Shown piece by piece: positions 9,218 to 18,252 of a DNA stretch of 64,000 nt; position 1 is the first letter of the stretch; each line of letters begins with the position of its first letter. This stretch comes from Bin80 sp965215475 (GTDB lineage: Bacteria > Bacteroidota > Rhodothermia > Rhodothermales > Bin80): the NCBI GenBank assembly GCA_965215475.1, contig OZ244061.1, forward strand, positions 124,001 through 188,000, written 5' to 3'. The notes beneath the pieces were generated by a model. It made no database searches and was not told where the DNA came from. It saw only the letters and a list, made by a program, of their open reading frames with translations. The translations under genes were made by a program, and so were the position numbers.

Positions 9218-9871
9218 ATGAAGGACATAATAACCGAGGTTGACCTCGAGCGTATTAAAGAGGCGGTTGCTACCGCTGAGAAGCAAACCTCAGGAGAAAT
9301 TGTTCCCTATATCGTTGCAAAGAGCGCCTCTCACGAGGTAGCTATATGGCGTGGGGCTGGATTATTTGCCCTATTGGCCTATGCAATGGTCCTGGGAATT
9401 CGCTGGTTCTCCGGGTGGGGGGGGAGCCAACTGACAGAAGGGATGGTACCCGTACTGCTGATCATCGCATCAGCGGCAATTGGTGCAGTTCTAACCTATT
9501 GGATCCCTACCATAAAGCGCCGCTTGGCAGGTCTGGACAGGTTGGCTATAGCGACTCATCGGCGTGCGATGCAGGCATTTGTAGAGAAAGAAGTATTTGC
9601 AACCCGGGAACGTACGGGTATATTACTGTTTGTATCTCTACTGGAACATCGGATTGAGGTGATCGGGGATACCGGGATCAATGAGAAAGTCGATCCAGAT
9701 GATTGGATTGGTGTTGTGACCACAATTCAGCAACATATAAAAACAGGAAAGCTTGCAGAAGGGCTTGTGCAAGGCATTCATCAGTGCGGAAATCTTCTTG
9801 AGAAAGCTGGCGTTGCTATTCGATCAGATGACACCAATGAGCTAGCGGACAACGTTAGTTTTGGGGTTTAG
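9218..9871 (+). CDS. TPM-domain membrane protein (TLP18.3/Psb32/MOLO-1 family)
   Basis: A 217-residue protein starting with ITEVDLERIKEAVATAEKQT, typical of cytosolic TPM-domain proteins in Gram-negative bacteria. Two hydrophobic helices at about 42-62 and 76-94 interrupt the domain, and the second half carries RTGILLFVSLLEHRIEVIGD and a KVDPDDW segment. The molecular function of the family is poorly known; some members are called phosphatases. It lies 13 bases after modB and may be in the same transcript. A run of eight Gs at 9417-9424 inside the gene could make its frame unstable. Confidence 0.75.
   Translation: MKDIITEVDLERIKEAVATAEKQTSGEIVPYIVAKSASHEVAIWRGAGLFALLAYAMVLGIRWFSGWGGSQLTEGMVPVLLIIASAAIGAVLTYWIPTIKRRLAGLDRLAIATHRRAMQAFVEKEVFATRERTGILLFVSLLEHRIEVIGDTGINEKVDPDDWIGVVTTIQQHIKTGKLAEGLVQGIHQCGNLLEKAGVAIRSDDTNELADNVSFGV
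9417..9424 (+). repeat. G8 homopolymer tract inside the TPM-domain gene
   Basis: Eight consecutive G bases encode the W-G-G stretch between the two transmembrane helices. A change of one base would truncate the protein. Tracts of this length are at the low end of those known to mediate phase variation. Confidence 0.6.
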
Positions 9872-12800
9872 ACCAACAACAAAGGTTGTACGGAATGCAA
9901 AATTAGGGTGCATATTGAGTGTATGTACCCTCTGTGCCGTGTTATGCAGTAAGTCTACGTTTAGCCAGACCAGAGTGGATACTCTTTCAGGAGAACAACC
10001 CTTTATCCTTCCTTCATTTATCATTCCGGGTACATTCGTTCTGTCAGCGAATGGGAGAGAACTCAGTCCGGATGACTATCAGTGGGACATGTGGGCTCGT
10101 CGACTCTGGGTTTCTTCCATTGCAGAAAAGGATACGGTGATTGTCAGATACAGAATCTGGGAATTGAATCTTCCCGAGCAATTTTCTCGTGTGTTAGGAA
10201 CGCCGCCGCCTCCGACCGATTCATCCGTTGCGGCTCAGCTCGATGATCCAGACCTTTCTCTTTCACCACCAACACAGCTACGACGAAGTGGATCGATTAC
10301 TCGTGGGATTCTGGCAGGCAACAATCGTGATGCGACGATCGAGTCTGGATTACGCCTGCAGATGTCGGGGCAACTATCCCCGAATATTCATGTCCGAGCA
10401 GCATTGACAGACGAAAATACGCCCATCCTTCCTGAAGGTACAACGCAGCGGCTCAGCGAGTTGGATCGAGTATTCATAGAAATTGATACTCCTTTCAGTT
10501 CTGCCCAATTAGGAGACTTTCAATTCAACCTTGATCAGAGTAGATTCGGAAGGCTCAATCGAAAGATTCAAGGCGTTGGAATCACAACCCCCTTTGCCCT
10601 GAAAACAACGAGCGGATCTCTACGTGCCGTTGCCGCAACTTCGCGAGGGATTTTCAGGACGCAAGATCTCCAGGTAAACGATGGGGTGCAGGGGCCCTAC
10701 AGGCTCGAAGGTCGTTCAAATGAGCCATTTATTCTGGTGATCCCAGGCTCCGAGGCCGTGTATTTGGACGGTGCTCTATTGGAACGTGGTGAGTCTCAGG
10801 ATTATGTCATTGACTATGCGACCGGGGAGATTTCCTTTACAACCAACCGTTTGATCAAGTACCATCATCGGATCGTAGTTGAGTTTCAATACCGAACGAC
10901 GGAATTCACTCGCACATTATCGGCAACGGAGGCTATGGTTACAACGATGACACGAGAAGCCGGGCCCCCACTTGCCTCTTTGGGGGTCACGTTCATCCGG
11001 GAAGCGGATGGAAAGTCCTTTGATCAAGAATTTGGACTTACGGATGAGGATAAGCAAGTGCTTGCTCAGATGGGAGATTCGGAAACATCACGTAGTGGTG
11101 CAACCAGGGTAACTTATGATCCCGATGCACCTTGGGTACACTACATGCAAGTAGATACAACGATTGCAGGACAGAACTATGAGATCTATGTACCGATCAC
11201 AGATGCGTCCCGGAGCAATGTTTTTCGCGTTCATTTTACCCGGGTTGGTCCAGGAAGGGGAGAGTATGTGAGACAGGGACAAACCACAAATGGGATTATC
11301 TATAGTTATCGGGGCCCTGGGCTAGGAGAGTACTCTCCCGTGCGCATTTTGCCGAGGCCAGCACAGCAGCGGATGTTTGATCTACGAGGAAGTTTTGCAC
11401 CGATCCGATATGTCGAGGTCGTAGGGGAGTGGGCGCATTCGTATCGTGATGAGAATCGTTTTTCTTCTCTGGATTCAGATGATGATCGGGCAAATAGTTA
11501 TGATGCTTTGGTTGCATTAAAAGATGTGCCGATTGGATTGGGAAAGATGGAATTGACGGCCCATCGTCGCCATACAGGAAAAAATTTCGCGACCTTTGAT
11601 CGGACGCAGCCCATTGAGTTTGTACGTTCTTGGAACTTGCCGATCGATCGTGGGCGGATCCAGACACATCAGGAAACCATTGACGAAGTAAGTGCAGCTT
11701 GGCAAATATCTGAAACATCCTCCGTCATCGGCACAATCGGTCGATTGGAGCAGCTCGGGGTATTCGAGGGAAATCGAAGGGAAACAACACTCCTCATTGA
11801 CGAACCCGATTGGCCGAAACTTAATTATCTCTTCATCCATATTGAAAGTGAAGAAACTTCAGTGAGAGGGAGATGGGTTCGACATCAAGCGCAAATGAGT
11901 AAAGCACTGATGCAAAATCGCTTGCATGTCCATACACAATTCAGGACGAGTCAGCGCCATCAACACATCAATGAGGGGCTTCGGGAGGATTCGCAGCAGT
12001 ACTGGGAACTCTCTCCTTCCGTGGAACTAAGGGGAGCCTGGGGAACCTGGTCTACTGGGTTGGACTGGCGAGAGGAACATCTTTGGTCCGACAACTATAG
12101 TTTAATCCCTGGAAGACGTACGGCAACAACTAGCATGAACTATCAGACAGGAAATTGGAGGTCCTTTCAAAGTCAGGGGCGACTGGGTATACAGTACACC
12201 AACTATACAGATTTCTTCCAAACTACCCAGGGGCGATTAAATGAGCGATCTTTGGTTGTCCGCTGGGATGGTCGTGCACAGCGGTGGGGAAGGCTAGTGC
12301 GTCTAAATTGGTTCTATGAGGCACTCTCGGAACAAACCCCCGTCTTACAAGAGATTTATATTCGTACTGGACCAGAACTAGGGGAGTATGTATGGAATGA
12401 TTCAAACGGCAATGGTGTAATTGAACTTGACGAATTCACCCCGGAAGTCACGCAAAATGAAGGGGTCTATGCGCGGACACTGATTCCATCTGACTCGCTG
12501 CAATCTGTAACTGGACTGAAAGCTCGGTTCAATCTCCAGTTTGACGGGATGCAGCGCTGGCGTACCCCGAACACCTCATGGCAAAAATGGCTCCGCCCAG
12601 TTACCCTCAAGACTGCGATCGAAATTCAGGAAAAGAGTAAAGATTCTGATCCAGCGAAGATCTACCTTCTACGACAATCAAGATTTCGCCACCCTGAGAA
12701 TACCGTTCGTGGTACGCTGAGTCTTATGCAAGATCTATGGCTCTTTCGACATCAACCCCGTTACGGGTTTCATGTCTCTTGGCGAAAGATTCGCTCCACG

Positions 12801-13355
12801 AATGTCTTTGCTGCCGATACAGAAATGAGGAGGATCGATGAATTTCGGACGCAAATCCGATGGAGCCTTGGAGATGCATGGACGTTTGAATCCGGAGGAA
12901 TCCTCTCCGATAAGGTGAATCAGAGTACCGCTTTTGGCTCTCGAGAGTTCGATATTCAGTCGCGATCATTAAGACAGAAGATTCAATGGTCCGTAATTTC
13001 AAATTATCGTTTGTCCAGTGGATTGGACTATACAAGGAAAGACACCCGAACAAGGGGACGTGCAACGATTCTAAAACTACCACTACAGATGTCTTGGGAT
13101 CGGGCGGGGAAGTCCAATGTAAGTGCACGGATTGAGCTTTCCAGTGTCCGGTTGACGGCTGAATCGAATGCGAGAGGACTTGCATTTTTTGAACTCACCG
13201 ATGGCAGAGGAGCGGGGCACTCTCGTCTCTGGGATGTCAGCGGGTGGATACAACTGAACCGTGTCTTACGTGCGACACTCACCTATTCTGGTCGTAGCCC
13301 TCAAGATGCTCCTCAAATTCATACCGTCCGTATGCAGTTATCTGCGATATTTTAG
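9861..13355 (+). CDS. Large secreted outer-membrane beta-barrel protein of unknown function
   Basis: About 1164 residues. A signal peptide (hydrophobic CILSVCTLCAVLC, cleavage near FSQ-TRVD) is followed by long stretches of alternating polar and aromatic residues typical of an outer-membrane barrel. A conserved block near residues 270-350 reads IPGSEAVYLDGALLERGESQ then DYATGEISFT, a pattern I associate with SprA-like large surface proteins of the FCB group; this is not a full SprA. Near residue 845 DSNGNGVIELDE fits a canonical EF-hand calcium loop. The start is uncertain: the TTG at 9861 overlaps the previous gene by 11 bases, and no ATG precedes the signal peptide. The protein ends in a hydrophobic beta strand with a terminal Phe, as in outer-membrane proteins. 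Confidence 0.7.
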   Translation: MGFRPTTKVVRNAKLGCILSVCTLCAVLCSKSTFSQTRVDTLSGEQPFILPSFIIPGTFVLSANGRELSPDDYQWDMWARRLWVSSIAEKDTVIVRYRIWELNLPEQFSRVLGTPPPPTDSSVAAQLDDPDLSLSPPTQLRRSGSITRGILAGNNRDATIESGLRLQMSGQLSPNIHVRAALTDENTPILPEGTTQRLSELDRVFIEIDTPFSSAQLGDFQFNLDQSRFGRLNRKIQGVGITTPFALKTTSGSLRAVAATSRGIFRTQDLQVNDGVQGPYRLEGRSNEPFILVIPGSEAVYLDGALLERGESQDYVIDYATGEISFTTNRLIKYHHRIVVEFQYRTTEFTRTLSATEAMVTTMTREAGPPLASLGVTFIREADGKSFDQEFGLTDEDKQVLAQMGDSETSRSGATRVTYDPDAPWVHYMQVDTTIAGQNYEIYVPITDASRSNVFRVHFTRVGPGRGEYVRQGQTTNGIIYSYRGPGLGEYSPVRILPRPAQQRMFDLRGSFAPIRYVEVVGEWAHSYRDENRFSSLDSDDDRANSYDALVALKDVPIGLGKMELTAHRRHTGKNFATFDRTQPIEFVRSWNLPIDRGRIQTHQETIDEVSAAWQISETSSVIGTIGRLEQLGVFEGNRRETTLLIDEPDWPKLNYLFIHIESEETSVRGRWVRHQAQMSKALMQNRLHVHTQFRTSQRHQHINEGLREDSQQYWELSPSVELRGAWGTWSTGLDWREEHLWSDNYSLIPGRRTATTSMNYQTGNWRSFQSQGRLGIQYTNYTDFFQTTQGRLNERSLVVRWDGRAQRWGRLVRLNWFYEALSEQTPVLQEIYIRTGPELGEYVWNDSNGNGVIELDEFTPEVTQNEGVYARTLIPSDSLQSVTGLKARFNLQFDGMQRWRTPNTSWQKWLRPVTLKTAIEIQEKSKDSDPAKIYLLRQSRFRHPENTVRGTLSLMQDLWLFRHQPRYGFHVSWRKIRSTNVFAADTEMRRIDEFRTQIRWSLGDAWTFESGGILSDKVNQSTAFGSREFDIQSRSLRQKIQWSVISNYRLSSGLDYTRKDTRTRGRATILKLPLQMSWDRAGKSNVSARIELSSVRLTAESNARGLAFFELTDGRGAGHSRLWDVSGWIQLNRVLRATLTYSGRSPQDAPQIHTVRMQLSAIF

Positions 13356-13413
13356 TCGCTTTTTGCCGGATCATGTGTAACATTTTCTCAACTTCATGGT
13401 TATATAGCGGGTT

Positions 13414-14049
13414 ATGAAAGAAAAACGATTTCCGATACAAGTTGGACTTTGCCTTTTCCTTGGTCTTTGTGTGGCAATGCCATCTATGGCCCAGGATTCA
13501 GAGAAATTGGAGGCATTGTTCTGGGCCCGCAAGGATAGCGCGCTTGCACACTTTTCACAGGCCGACGTAGATTTTATGGTGGGCATGATTGCACACCATG
13601 CACAGGCCCTCGTGATGTCTTCGTTTGCAGAAACCAATGAAGCAGATCCAATCATTCAGGTTTTGGCTGGCCGGATTATTAATGCTCAGAATGATGAGAT
13701 TCAAATCATGCAGGATTGGTTACGCAGGCGAGATCAGGTGGTACCGCATATTATGATCGAGGGAAGTTCTCTAATGATTCATGGTGCAGATCATCATGGA
13801 ACCCACATGCCGGGGATGCTGACGGATGAACAACTAAAAGAACTGGAGTCTGCTCAGGGGAAAGACTTTGACCGATTGTTTTTGGAATATATGATCATGC
13901 ACCATGAAGGAGCGGTCCACATGGTGAAGGAATTGTTCAAAATAGATGGGGCCATCACGGGGGATGACACCTACAGACTAGCCTCCGAAATCCATGTTGA
14001 TCAGGTTACGGAGATTAACCGTATGAAGCTGATGCTGGATAATCTATAA
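13414..14049 (+). CDS. Secreted DUF305 protein
   Basis: A 211-residue protein with a clear signal peptide (cleavage near SMAQ-DS). The DUF305 pattern is duplicated: FMVGMIAHHAQALVMSSF around residue 50, and FDRLFLEYMIMHHEGAVHMV around residue 155, with MLTDEQLKEL between. The paired His residues suggest metal binding; the family is a ferritin-like helical fold linked by some to copper or other metals. A His-rich patch (HGADHHGTHMPGM) lies between the halves. It is followed 30 bases later by an LVIVD protein, a pairing that suggests a joint extracytoplasmic role. Confidence 0.88.
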   Translation: MKEKRFPIQVGLCLFLGLCVAMPSMAQDSEKLEALFWARKDSALAHFSQADVDFMVGMIAHHAQALVMSSFAETNEADPIIQVLAGRIINAQNDEIQIMQDWLRRRDQVVPHIMIEGSSLMIHGADHHGTHMPGMLTDEQLKELESAQGKDFDRLFLEYMIMHHEGAVHMVKELFKIDGAITGDDTYRLASEIHVDQVTEINRMKLMLDNL

Positions 14050-14079
14050 TTTATAAACTCAAAAATTAACCCAAGATAC

Positions 14080-15936
14080 ATGAGTACTCGTATCCTATTT
14101 TTTACCGTCATGTTGTCGGTGATTCTGTTTCGGCCCGATGCTGGCCTTGCTCAGCAGACAATGGTCTTCGATGACCCCCGCGTTGGACTTGGAGCGGGAT
14201 TGTTTGACGCAGAAGAGGCAATCTGGAATTTACGTATGGTTACGACCAAGCCTCCTTCTGAGAACTTTATTGGTGTAACCAACAGCGACCTTGCCTTCAA
14301 AGGGAATTATGTTTTCCAAGGCAACTATAATGGCGTGCAAATATGGGATGTGGCGGACCCGACCGATCCCATTCTTGCAAAAGAATATGTATGCCCGGCA
14401 TCTCAGAGTGATGTATCGGTCTACGAAAACTTGCTCTTTGTTTCGGGTGAGGGCCTAGGTGGGCGTCTTGACTGTGGAACTCAGGGAGTACAGGAAAGCG
14501 TGAGTGCTGATCGACTGAGGGGAATCCGAATCTTTGATATTACGGATGTACTCAATCCACAGTATATTCATAATGTCCAGACGTGTCGAGGATCACATAC
14601 CCACTCCTTGCTCAAAGATCCCGAAGATGATGAGAATATCTATGTCTATGTATCTGGATCTGCTCCTGTACGTCCGGCCGAGGAATTACCTGGCTGTTCC
14701 GACATTTCCCCGAGTGAAGACCCCGAATCGGCACTCTTTCGGATTGAAGTGATCAAGGTTCCATTGTCGGATCCAACCCAAGCCGCAATTGCCAGCTCAC
14801 CGCGAATTTTCGAGGATTTGCCGGCTCCTCCTGTACATGGACCTACAGAAGCAGAGAAAACCCAGTTTGCAGAGGCTAGGGAACGTGGCGAATATGTAGT
14901 AGCCATTGGGCCTCGCACGATGGTCCTTCCAGATCGCTATGTGGCTGCAATGAGCGCATCGTTTTTTGAGGAAGAAGGAATTACAGAACCAACCGCTGCA
15001 GATAGTGGTGCATTCCGTGAGGCACTTCCAGGCATGGTCTCCGAGATGATGGGGCGTTCCGAGGATGAAGATCGTGGGCCTGATCAGTGCCACGATATCA
15101 CTTTGTATCCCGAGATCGGGCTAGCTGGTGGTGCCTGTGAAGGGTATGGTATTCTTCTGGATATTACCGATCCGATCAATCCAATCCGGCTAGATGCCGT
15201 TGCCGACAGTAATTTTGCATACTGGCATTCCGCCACCTTCAGTAATGATGGTTCAAAAATCTTGTTCACGGATGAATGGGGTGGTGGAAGAGGCGCAAAA
15301 TGTCGTGAAACTGATCCGATGCAATGGGGGGCAAATGCCTACTTCTCGATTGATGAGAATAACAAGATGCATTTTGAAAGCTATTATAAGCTTCCCGTAC
15401 CGCAAACGGAACAGGAGAACTGTGTGGCTCACAATGGATCCCTGATTCCGGTGCCAGGGCGTGATATTTTCCTTCAGTCGTGGTATCAGGGAGGAATTTC
15501 AATTACGGACTGGACCGATCCGGCCAATGTGATTGAGATCGCCTATCATGATCGTGGCCCAGTATCGGCGGAGCAGTCAGAAATGGGAGGAAGCTGGTCC
15601 GCCTATTGGTACAACGGATATATTTACAATAGCGAGATCGCTAGGGGGCTCGATGTTTTTGAACTCATCCCAAGCGAGTTCTTGACGGAGAACGAGATTG
15701 CGGCGGCCAATACGGTTCATTTTGAATACTTGAATGCGCAAAAACAACCCATTTATTCTTGGCCTGCGTCGTTCGCTCTTGCACGTGCACATGTTGATCA
15801 ATTAGAAAGAAATGAGAGAGCAAGTAGTGAAGAAATCAAAGCTTTACGTGCGGAGATTGATCAGCAGGAAGAAGAGGATGCAGATCCAGAAGTGATCGTT
15901 CGCAGGGTGGAAGAATTTGTTGAGATGCAGAATTAA
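14080..15936 (+). CDS. Secreted LVIVD-repeat beta-propeller protein
   Basis: A 618-residue exported protein with a signal peptide ending near GLAQ-QT. Repeats of the form VQIWDVADPTDPILAKEY, IRIFDITDVLNPQYIHNV, YGILLDITDPINPIRLDAV and ISITDWTDPANVIEIAYHD mark LVIVD blades, which form a beta-propeller. Conserved His and Cys residues (CRGSHTHS, CHDI, YWHSATFS, DEWGGG) suggest a metal site. The C-terminal 80 residues are charged and helical. Function unknown. Transcription probably ends at the two hairpins that follow the gene. Confidence 0.85.
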   Translation: MSTRILFFTVMLSVILFRPDAGLAQQTMVFDDPRVGLGAGLFDAEEAIWNLRMVTTKPPSENFIGVTNSDLAFKGNYVFQGNYNGVQIWDVADPTDPILAKEYVCPASQSDVSVYENLLFVSGEGLGGRLDCGTQGVQESVSADRLRGIRIFDITDVLNPQYIHNVQTCRGSHTHSLLKDPEDDENIYVYVSGSAPVRPAEELPGCSDISPSEDPESALFRIEVIKVPLSDPTQAAIASSPRIFEDLPAPPVHGPTEAEKTQFAEARERGEYVVAIGPRTMVLPDRYVAAMSASFFEEEGITEPTAADSGAFREALPGMVSEMMGRSEDEDRGPDQCHDITLYPEIGLAGGACEGYGILLDITDPINPIRLDAVADSNFAYWHSATFSNDGSKILFTDEWGGGRGAKCRETDPMQWGANAYFSIDENNKMHFESYYKLPVPQTEQENCVAHNGSLIPVPGRDIFLQSWYQGGISITDWTDPANVIEIAYHDRGPVSAEQSEMGGSWSAYWYNGYIYNSEIARGLDVFELIPSEFLTENEIAAANTVHFEYLNAQKQPIYSWPASFALARAHVDQLERNERASSEEIKALRAEIDQQEEEDADPEVIVRRVEEFVEMQN

Positions 15937-15972
15937 TTGAAATCTTAATTATATTTGCATAGATCGGATGAT

Positions 15973-15997
15973 CCTCTCTGAATGGGGAGGTTTGTTT
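15973..15997 (+). terminator. Hairpin with T-rich tail after the LVIVD gene
   Basis: CCTCTC at 15973-15978 pairs with GGGAGG at 15985-15990 (one G-T pair) and is followed by TTTGTTT. It is the first of two stacked candidate terminators. Confidence 0.5.
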
Positions 15998-16008
15998 CTA
16001 TGTATCTC

Positions 16009-16050
16009 AAACGCCGTGAGATCATCGATCTTGCGGCGTTTCTTTTATTA
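16009..16050 (+). terminator. Rho-independent terminator after the LVIVD gene
   Basis: AAACGCCG at 16009-16016 pairs with CGGCGTTT at 16034-16041, and the inner bases continue the stem to a three-base ATC loop, with two G-T pairs. TCTTTTATT follows. This is the stronger of the two stacked hairpins in the gap. Confidence 0.8.
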
Positions 16051-16070
16051 TCAATTAACAGGAAATTGAG

Positions 16071-17321
16071 ATGAATGTAGGACTTGTTGCACGCCTTAGC
16101 TTAATGATGTTTGTCCAGTACTTTATTTGGGGAGCTTGGGCACCAACCTTAGGTAGTTTTATGAGTGAGGAAGGGATTGGAGATTTGATTCCTTGGGCCT
16201 ATGCTTTTGGGCCGATTGCCTGCATTATTGGGCCATTTTTCCTCGGGATGGTTGCAGATCGATTCTTTGACTCTGAAAAATTATTGGGTGTACTCATGTT
16301 GGTTGCGGGTGCGGCCATGTGCATGATGCCATCGGCTGCCGGCACCAACCTCTTCCTCCCACTCTTAGGGTTACATGCTCTCTGCTATTTTCCAACTCTT
16401 GGACTCACCGCTTCGTTGGCGTTTCATCACATGAAGAATCAGGAAAAGGAATTTCCTGTAGTTCGTGTCTTTGGAACGATTGGTTGGGCTACCATAGGAT
16501 TATTTATGGGATATGTTCTGCAGGCAGATACCTCTCCGACTCCACTGTATATCGGAGGTGGTGCTGCCTTGTTTCTTGGCCTCTATGGCTTTACTCTTCC
16601 TTACACACCTCCACCTTCGAGAGGACAATCCACTTCATGGAAACAGATCGCAGGCATTGATGCATTCAATGCCTTAAAGAGCAAATCTTTTGTCGTTTTT
16701 CTTGCGGCGGCAACGCTCATTTTTATTGCATTTGGAACGTACTTCCCTTATGCACCACTGTATTTTTCTCAGGTGAATACAGAAATTTTTACCGGCACAA
16801 ACCTTTTTGCTAACCCCAGTGGGGAGATGGCGTGGGGGCAGGTAAGTGAGATTTTCTTTATGCTTTTGATTCCATTTTTCTTCCGCCGCTTAGGAGTAAA
16901 GTGGATGCTTCTTCTTGGTATGCTTGCTTGGGTGGCCCGCTTTGCAATCTTTGCCCTAGGTGGCAGTGTTGAGATGTACTGGTTTATCATGATTGGCATT
17001 CTGATTCATGGAATCTGCTACGATTTCTTTTTTGTCACCGGGCAGATTTATATTGATAAAAAGACCGCTCCCGAAGTACGCGGTCAGGTGCAAGGGCTTC
17101 TGGTTCTTCTTACTCAGGGGATCGGGTTTTTCCTGGGGACTCAATTAAGTGGTGCCTATGTGAATAACTTTGGAGACAATGGACAATTAGATCTTGCTGG
17201 ATGGGGAACTTTCTGGACGATTTTTGCCGTTGCGACATTGGTGTTCTCTTTGGCCTTCGTTTTGCTCTTCAATGACAGAGTCGCGGATTACAGTGAATCT
17301 GCTGAAGAGCAAACCAATTAA
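16071..17321 (+). CDS. MFS transporter of the nucleoside:H+ symporter (NupG) family
   Basis: A 416-residue, 12-helix major facilitator protein. The first 60 residues (SLMMFVQYFIWGAWAPTLG, then PWAYAFGPIACIIGPFFLGMVADRFF in part) match the Nuc_H_symport family represented by NupG and XapB, as does the late FDFFFVTGQIYIDK-like segment (here YDFFFVTGQIYID). Family members import nucleosides with protons; FCB relatives near sugar genes may carry other substrates. A DUF1080 secreted protein follows 23 bases downstream, so the pair may be an uptake and hydrolysis unit. Confidence 0.88.
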   Translation: MNVGLVARLSLMMFVQYFIWGAWAPTLGSFMSEEGIGDLIPWAYAFGPIACIIGPFFLGMVADRFFDSEKLLGVLMLVAGAAMCMMPSAAGTNLFLPLLGLHALCYFPTLGLTASLAFHHMKNQEKEFPVVRVFGTIGWATIGLFMGYVLQADTSPTPLYIGGGAALFLGLYGFTLPYTPPPSRGQSTSWKQIAGIDAFNALKSKSFVVFLAAATLIFIAFGTYFPYAPLYFSQVNTEIFTGTNLFANPSGEMAWGQVSEIFFMLLIPFFFRRLGVKWMLLLGMLAWVARFAIFALGGSVEMYWFIMIGILIHGICYDFFFVTGQIYIDKKTAPEVRGQVQGLLVLLTQGIGFFLGTQLSGAYVNNFGDNGQLDLAGWGTFWTIFAVATLVFSLAFVLLFNDRVADYSESAEEQTN

Positions 17322-17344
17322 CTTCTACAAAACAATCTACGAAA

Positions 17345-18055
17345 ATGATGACACGATTCATGATGGCTGCTGTAATGACGGCAACACTCTTTACAGTAAA
17401 TGCTATGGCACAAAATTCAGAGGAAGTAACAGAAGATGCCCAGATGGAAGATGCTGATTGGAAAGAACTTGGTACGGATCAATGGAGGCGCTATGGGGGA
17501 GAAGGAATTCCTGAGGCATGGCAGGTGGATGAAGAAGGAATACTGTATTTCTCAGGAGAGGGAGAAGGAGGGGATATTATCACGATAGAGCAGTATGAGA
17601 ATTTTGAGTTGGAACTGGAGTGGAAGATTTCACCTGCAGGTAATAGCGGAATTATGTTCAGGGTTTCTGAGGAACATGATTATCCATGGCGTACCGGTCC
17701 AGAATATCAGATTCTAGATAATGAAGCCCATCCTGATGCCAAAGAGGGTGCGGATCGACATGCTGGAGCAAATTATGACATGCATGCCCCCAGTGTGGAA
17801 GCGGTAAACCCGGTAGGAGAGTGGAATCAAGCTCGAATTGTTGTCAATGGAGCCATGGTTGAGCACTGGCTCAATGGCGAAAAAATTGTCTCCTATGAGC
17901 TTTGGAGTGATGCTTGGAAGGCTTCTATTGCGGAGAGCAAATGGATTGATATGCCTCATTATGGAATGACCAAAGTGGGACACATATGCTTGCAGGATCA
18001 CAGTGATCCTGTCTGGTTTCGAAATATTCGAATCCGCTCCTTGCCTTCATCTTAG
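17345..18055 (+). CDS. Secreted DUF1080 (3-keto-disaccharide hydrolase) family protein
   Basis: A 236-residue exported protein with a signal peptide (cleavage near AMAQ-NS), an acidic linker and one DUF1080 lectin-like jelly-roll domain at about 38-234. Family motifs visible are FELELEWKISPAGNSGIMFRV, GPEYQILDN, GEWNQARIVVNG, VEHWLNGEKIV and the terminal VWFRNIRIRSL. Characterised members hydrolyse 3-keto-glycosides. It shares a transcript with the symporter upstream and a strong terminator follows. Confidence 0.9.
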   Translation: MMTRFMMAAVMTATLFTVNAMAQNSEEVTEDAQMEDADWKELGTDQWRRYGGEGIPEAWQVDEEGILYFSGEGEGGDIITIEQYENFELELEWKISPAGNSGIMFRVSEEHDYPWRTGPEYQILDNEAHPDAKEGADRHAGANYDMHAPSVEAVNPVGEWNQARIVVNGAMVEHWLNGEKIVSYELWSDAWKASIAESKWIDMPHYGMTKVGHICLQDHSDPVWFRNIRIRSLPSS

Positions 18056-18088
18056 GCGAAAACACATTGCAGAAAATAGAGGCGGTGA

Positions 18089-18126
18089 GAGGGAGTCAAC
18101 GATAAATTTTTGTCGTTAACTCCCTC
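18089..18126 (+). repeat. Long hairpin downstream of the DUF1080 gene
   Basis: GAGGGAGTCAACGA at 18089-18102 pairs with TCGTTAACTCCCTC at 18113-18126 with a single C-A mismatch and a 10-base AT-rich loop. No T tract follows on the plus strand. It may protect the mRNA end or be part of a small RNA finishing at the terminator 57 bases further on. Confidence 0.6.
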
Positions 18127-18182
18127 CTTGTGCGAAAAATATGTTTCAATGTGCTATCTTTCACTGTTAGGTTTAGTGGTGA

Positions 18183-18220
18183 GAGCCTTGGGGTTTTGGG
18201 TCCCCAAGGCTCGTTTTTTT
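18183..18220 (+). terminator. Rho-independent terminator between convergent genes
   Basis: GAGCCTTGGGG at 18183-18193 pairs perfectly with CCCCAAGGCTC at 18202-18212, with an 8-base loop, and is followed by GTTTTTTT. It ends plus-strand transcription before the minus-strand cluster. Confidence 0.92.
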
Positions 18221-18252
18221 CTCCGTATCGGATTTAACAGGGTTGAATTTGA

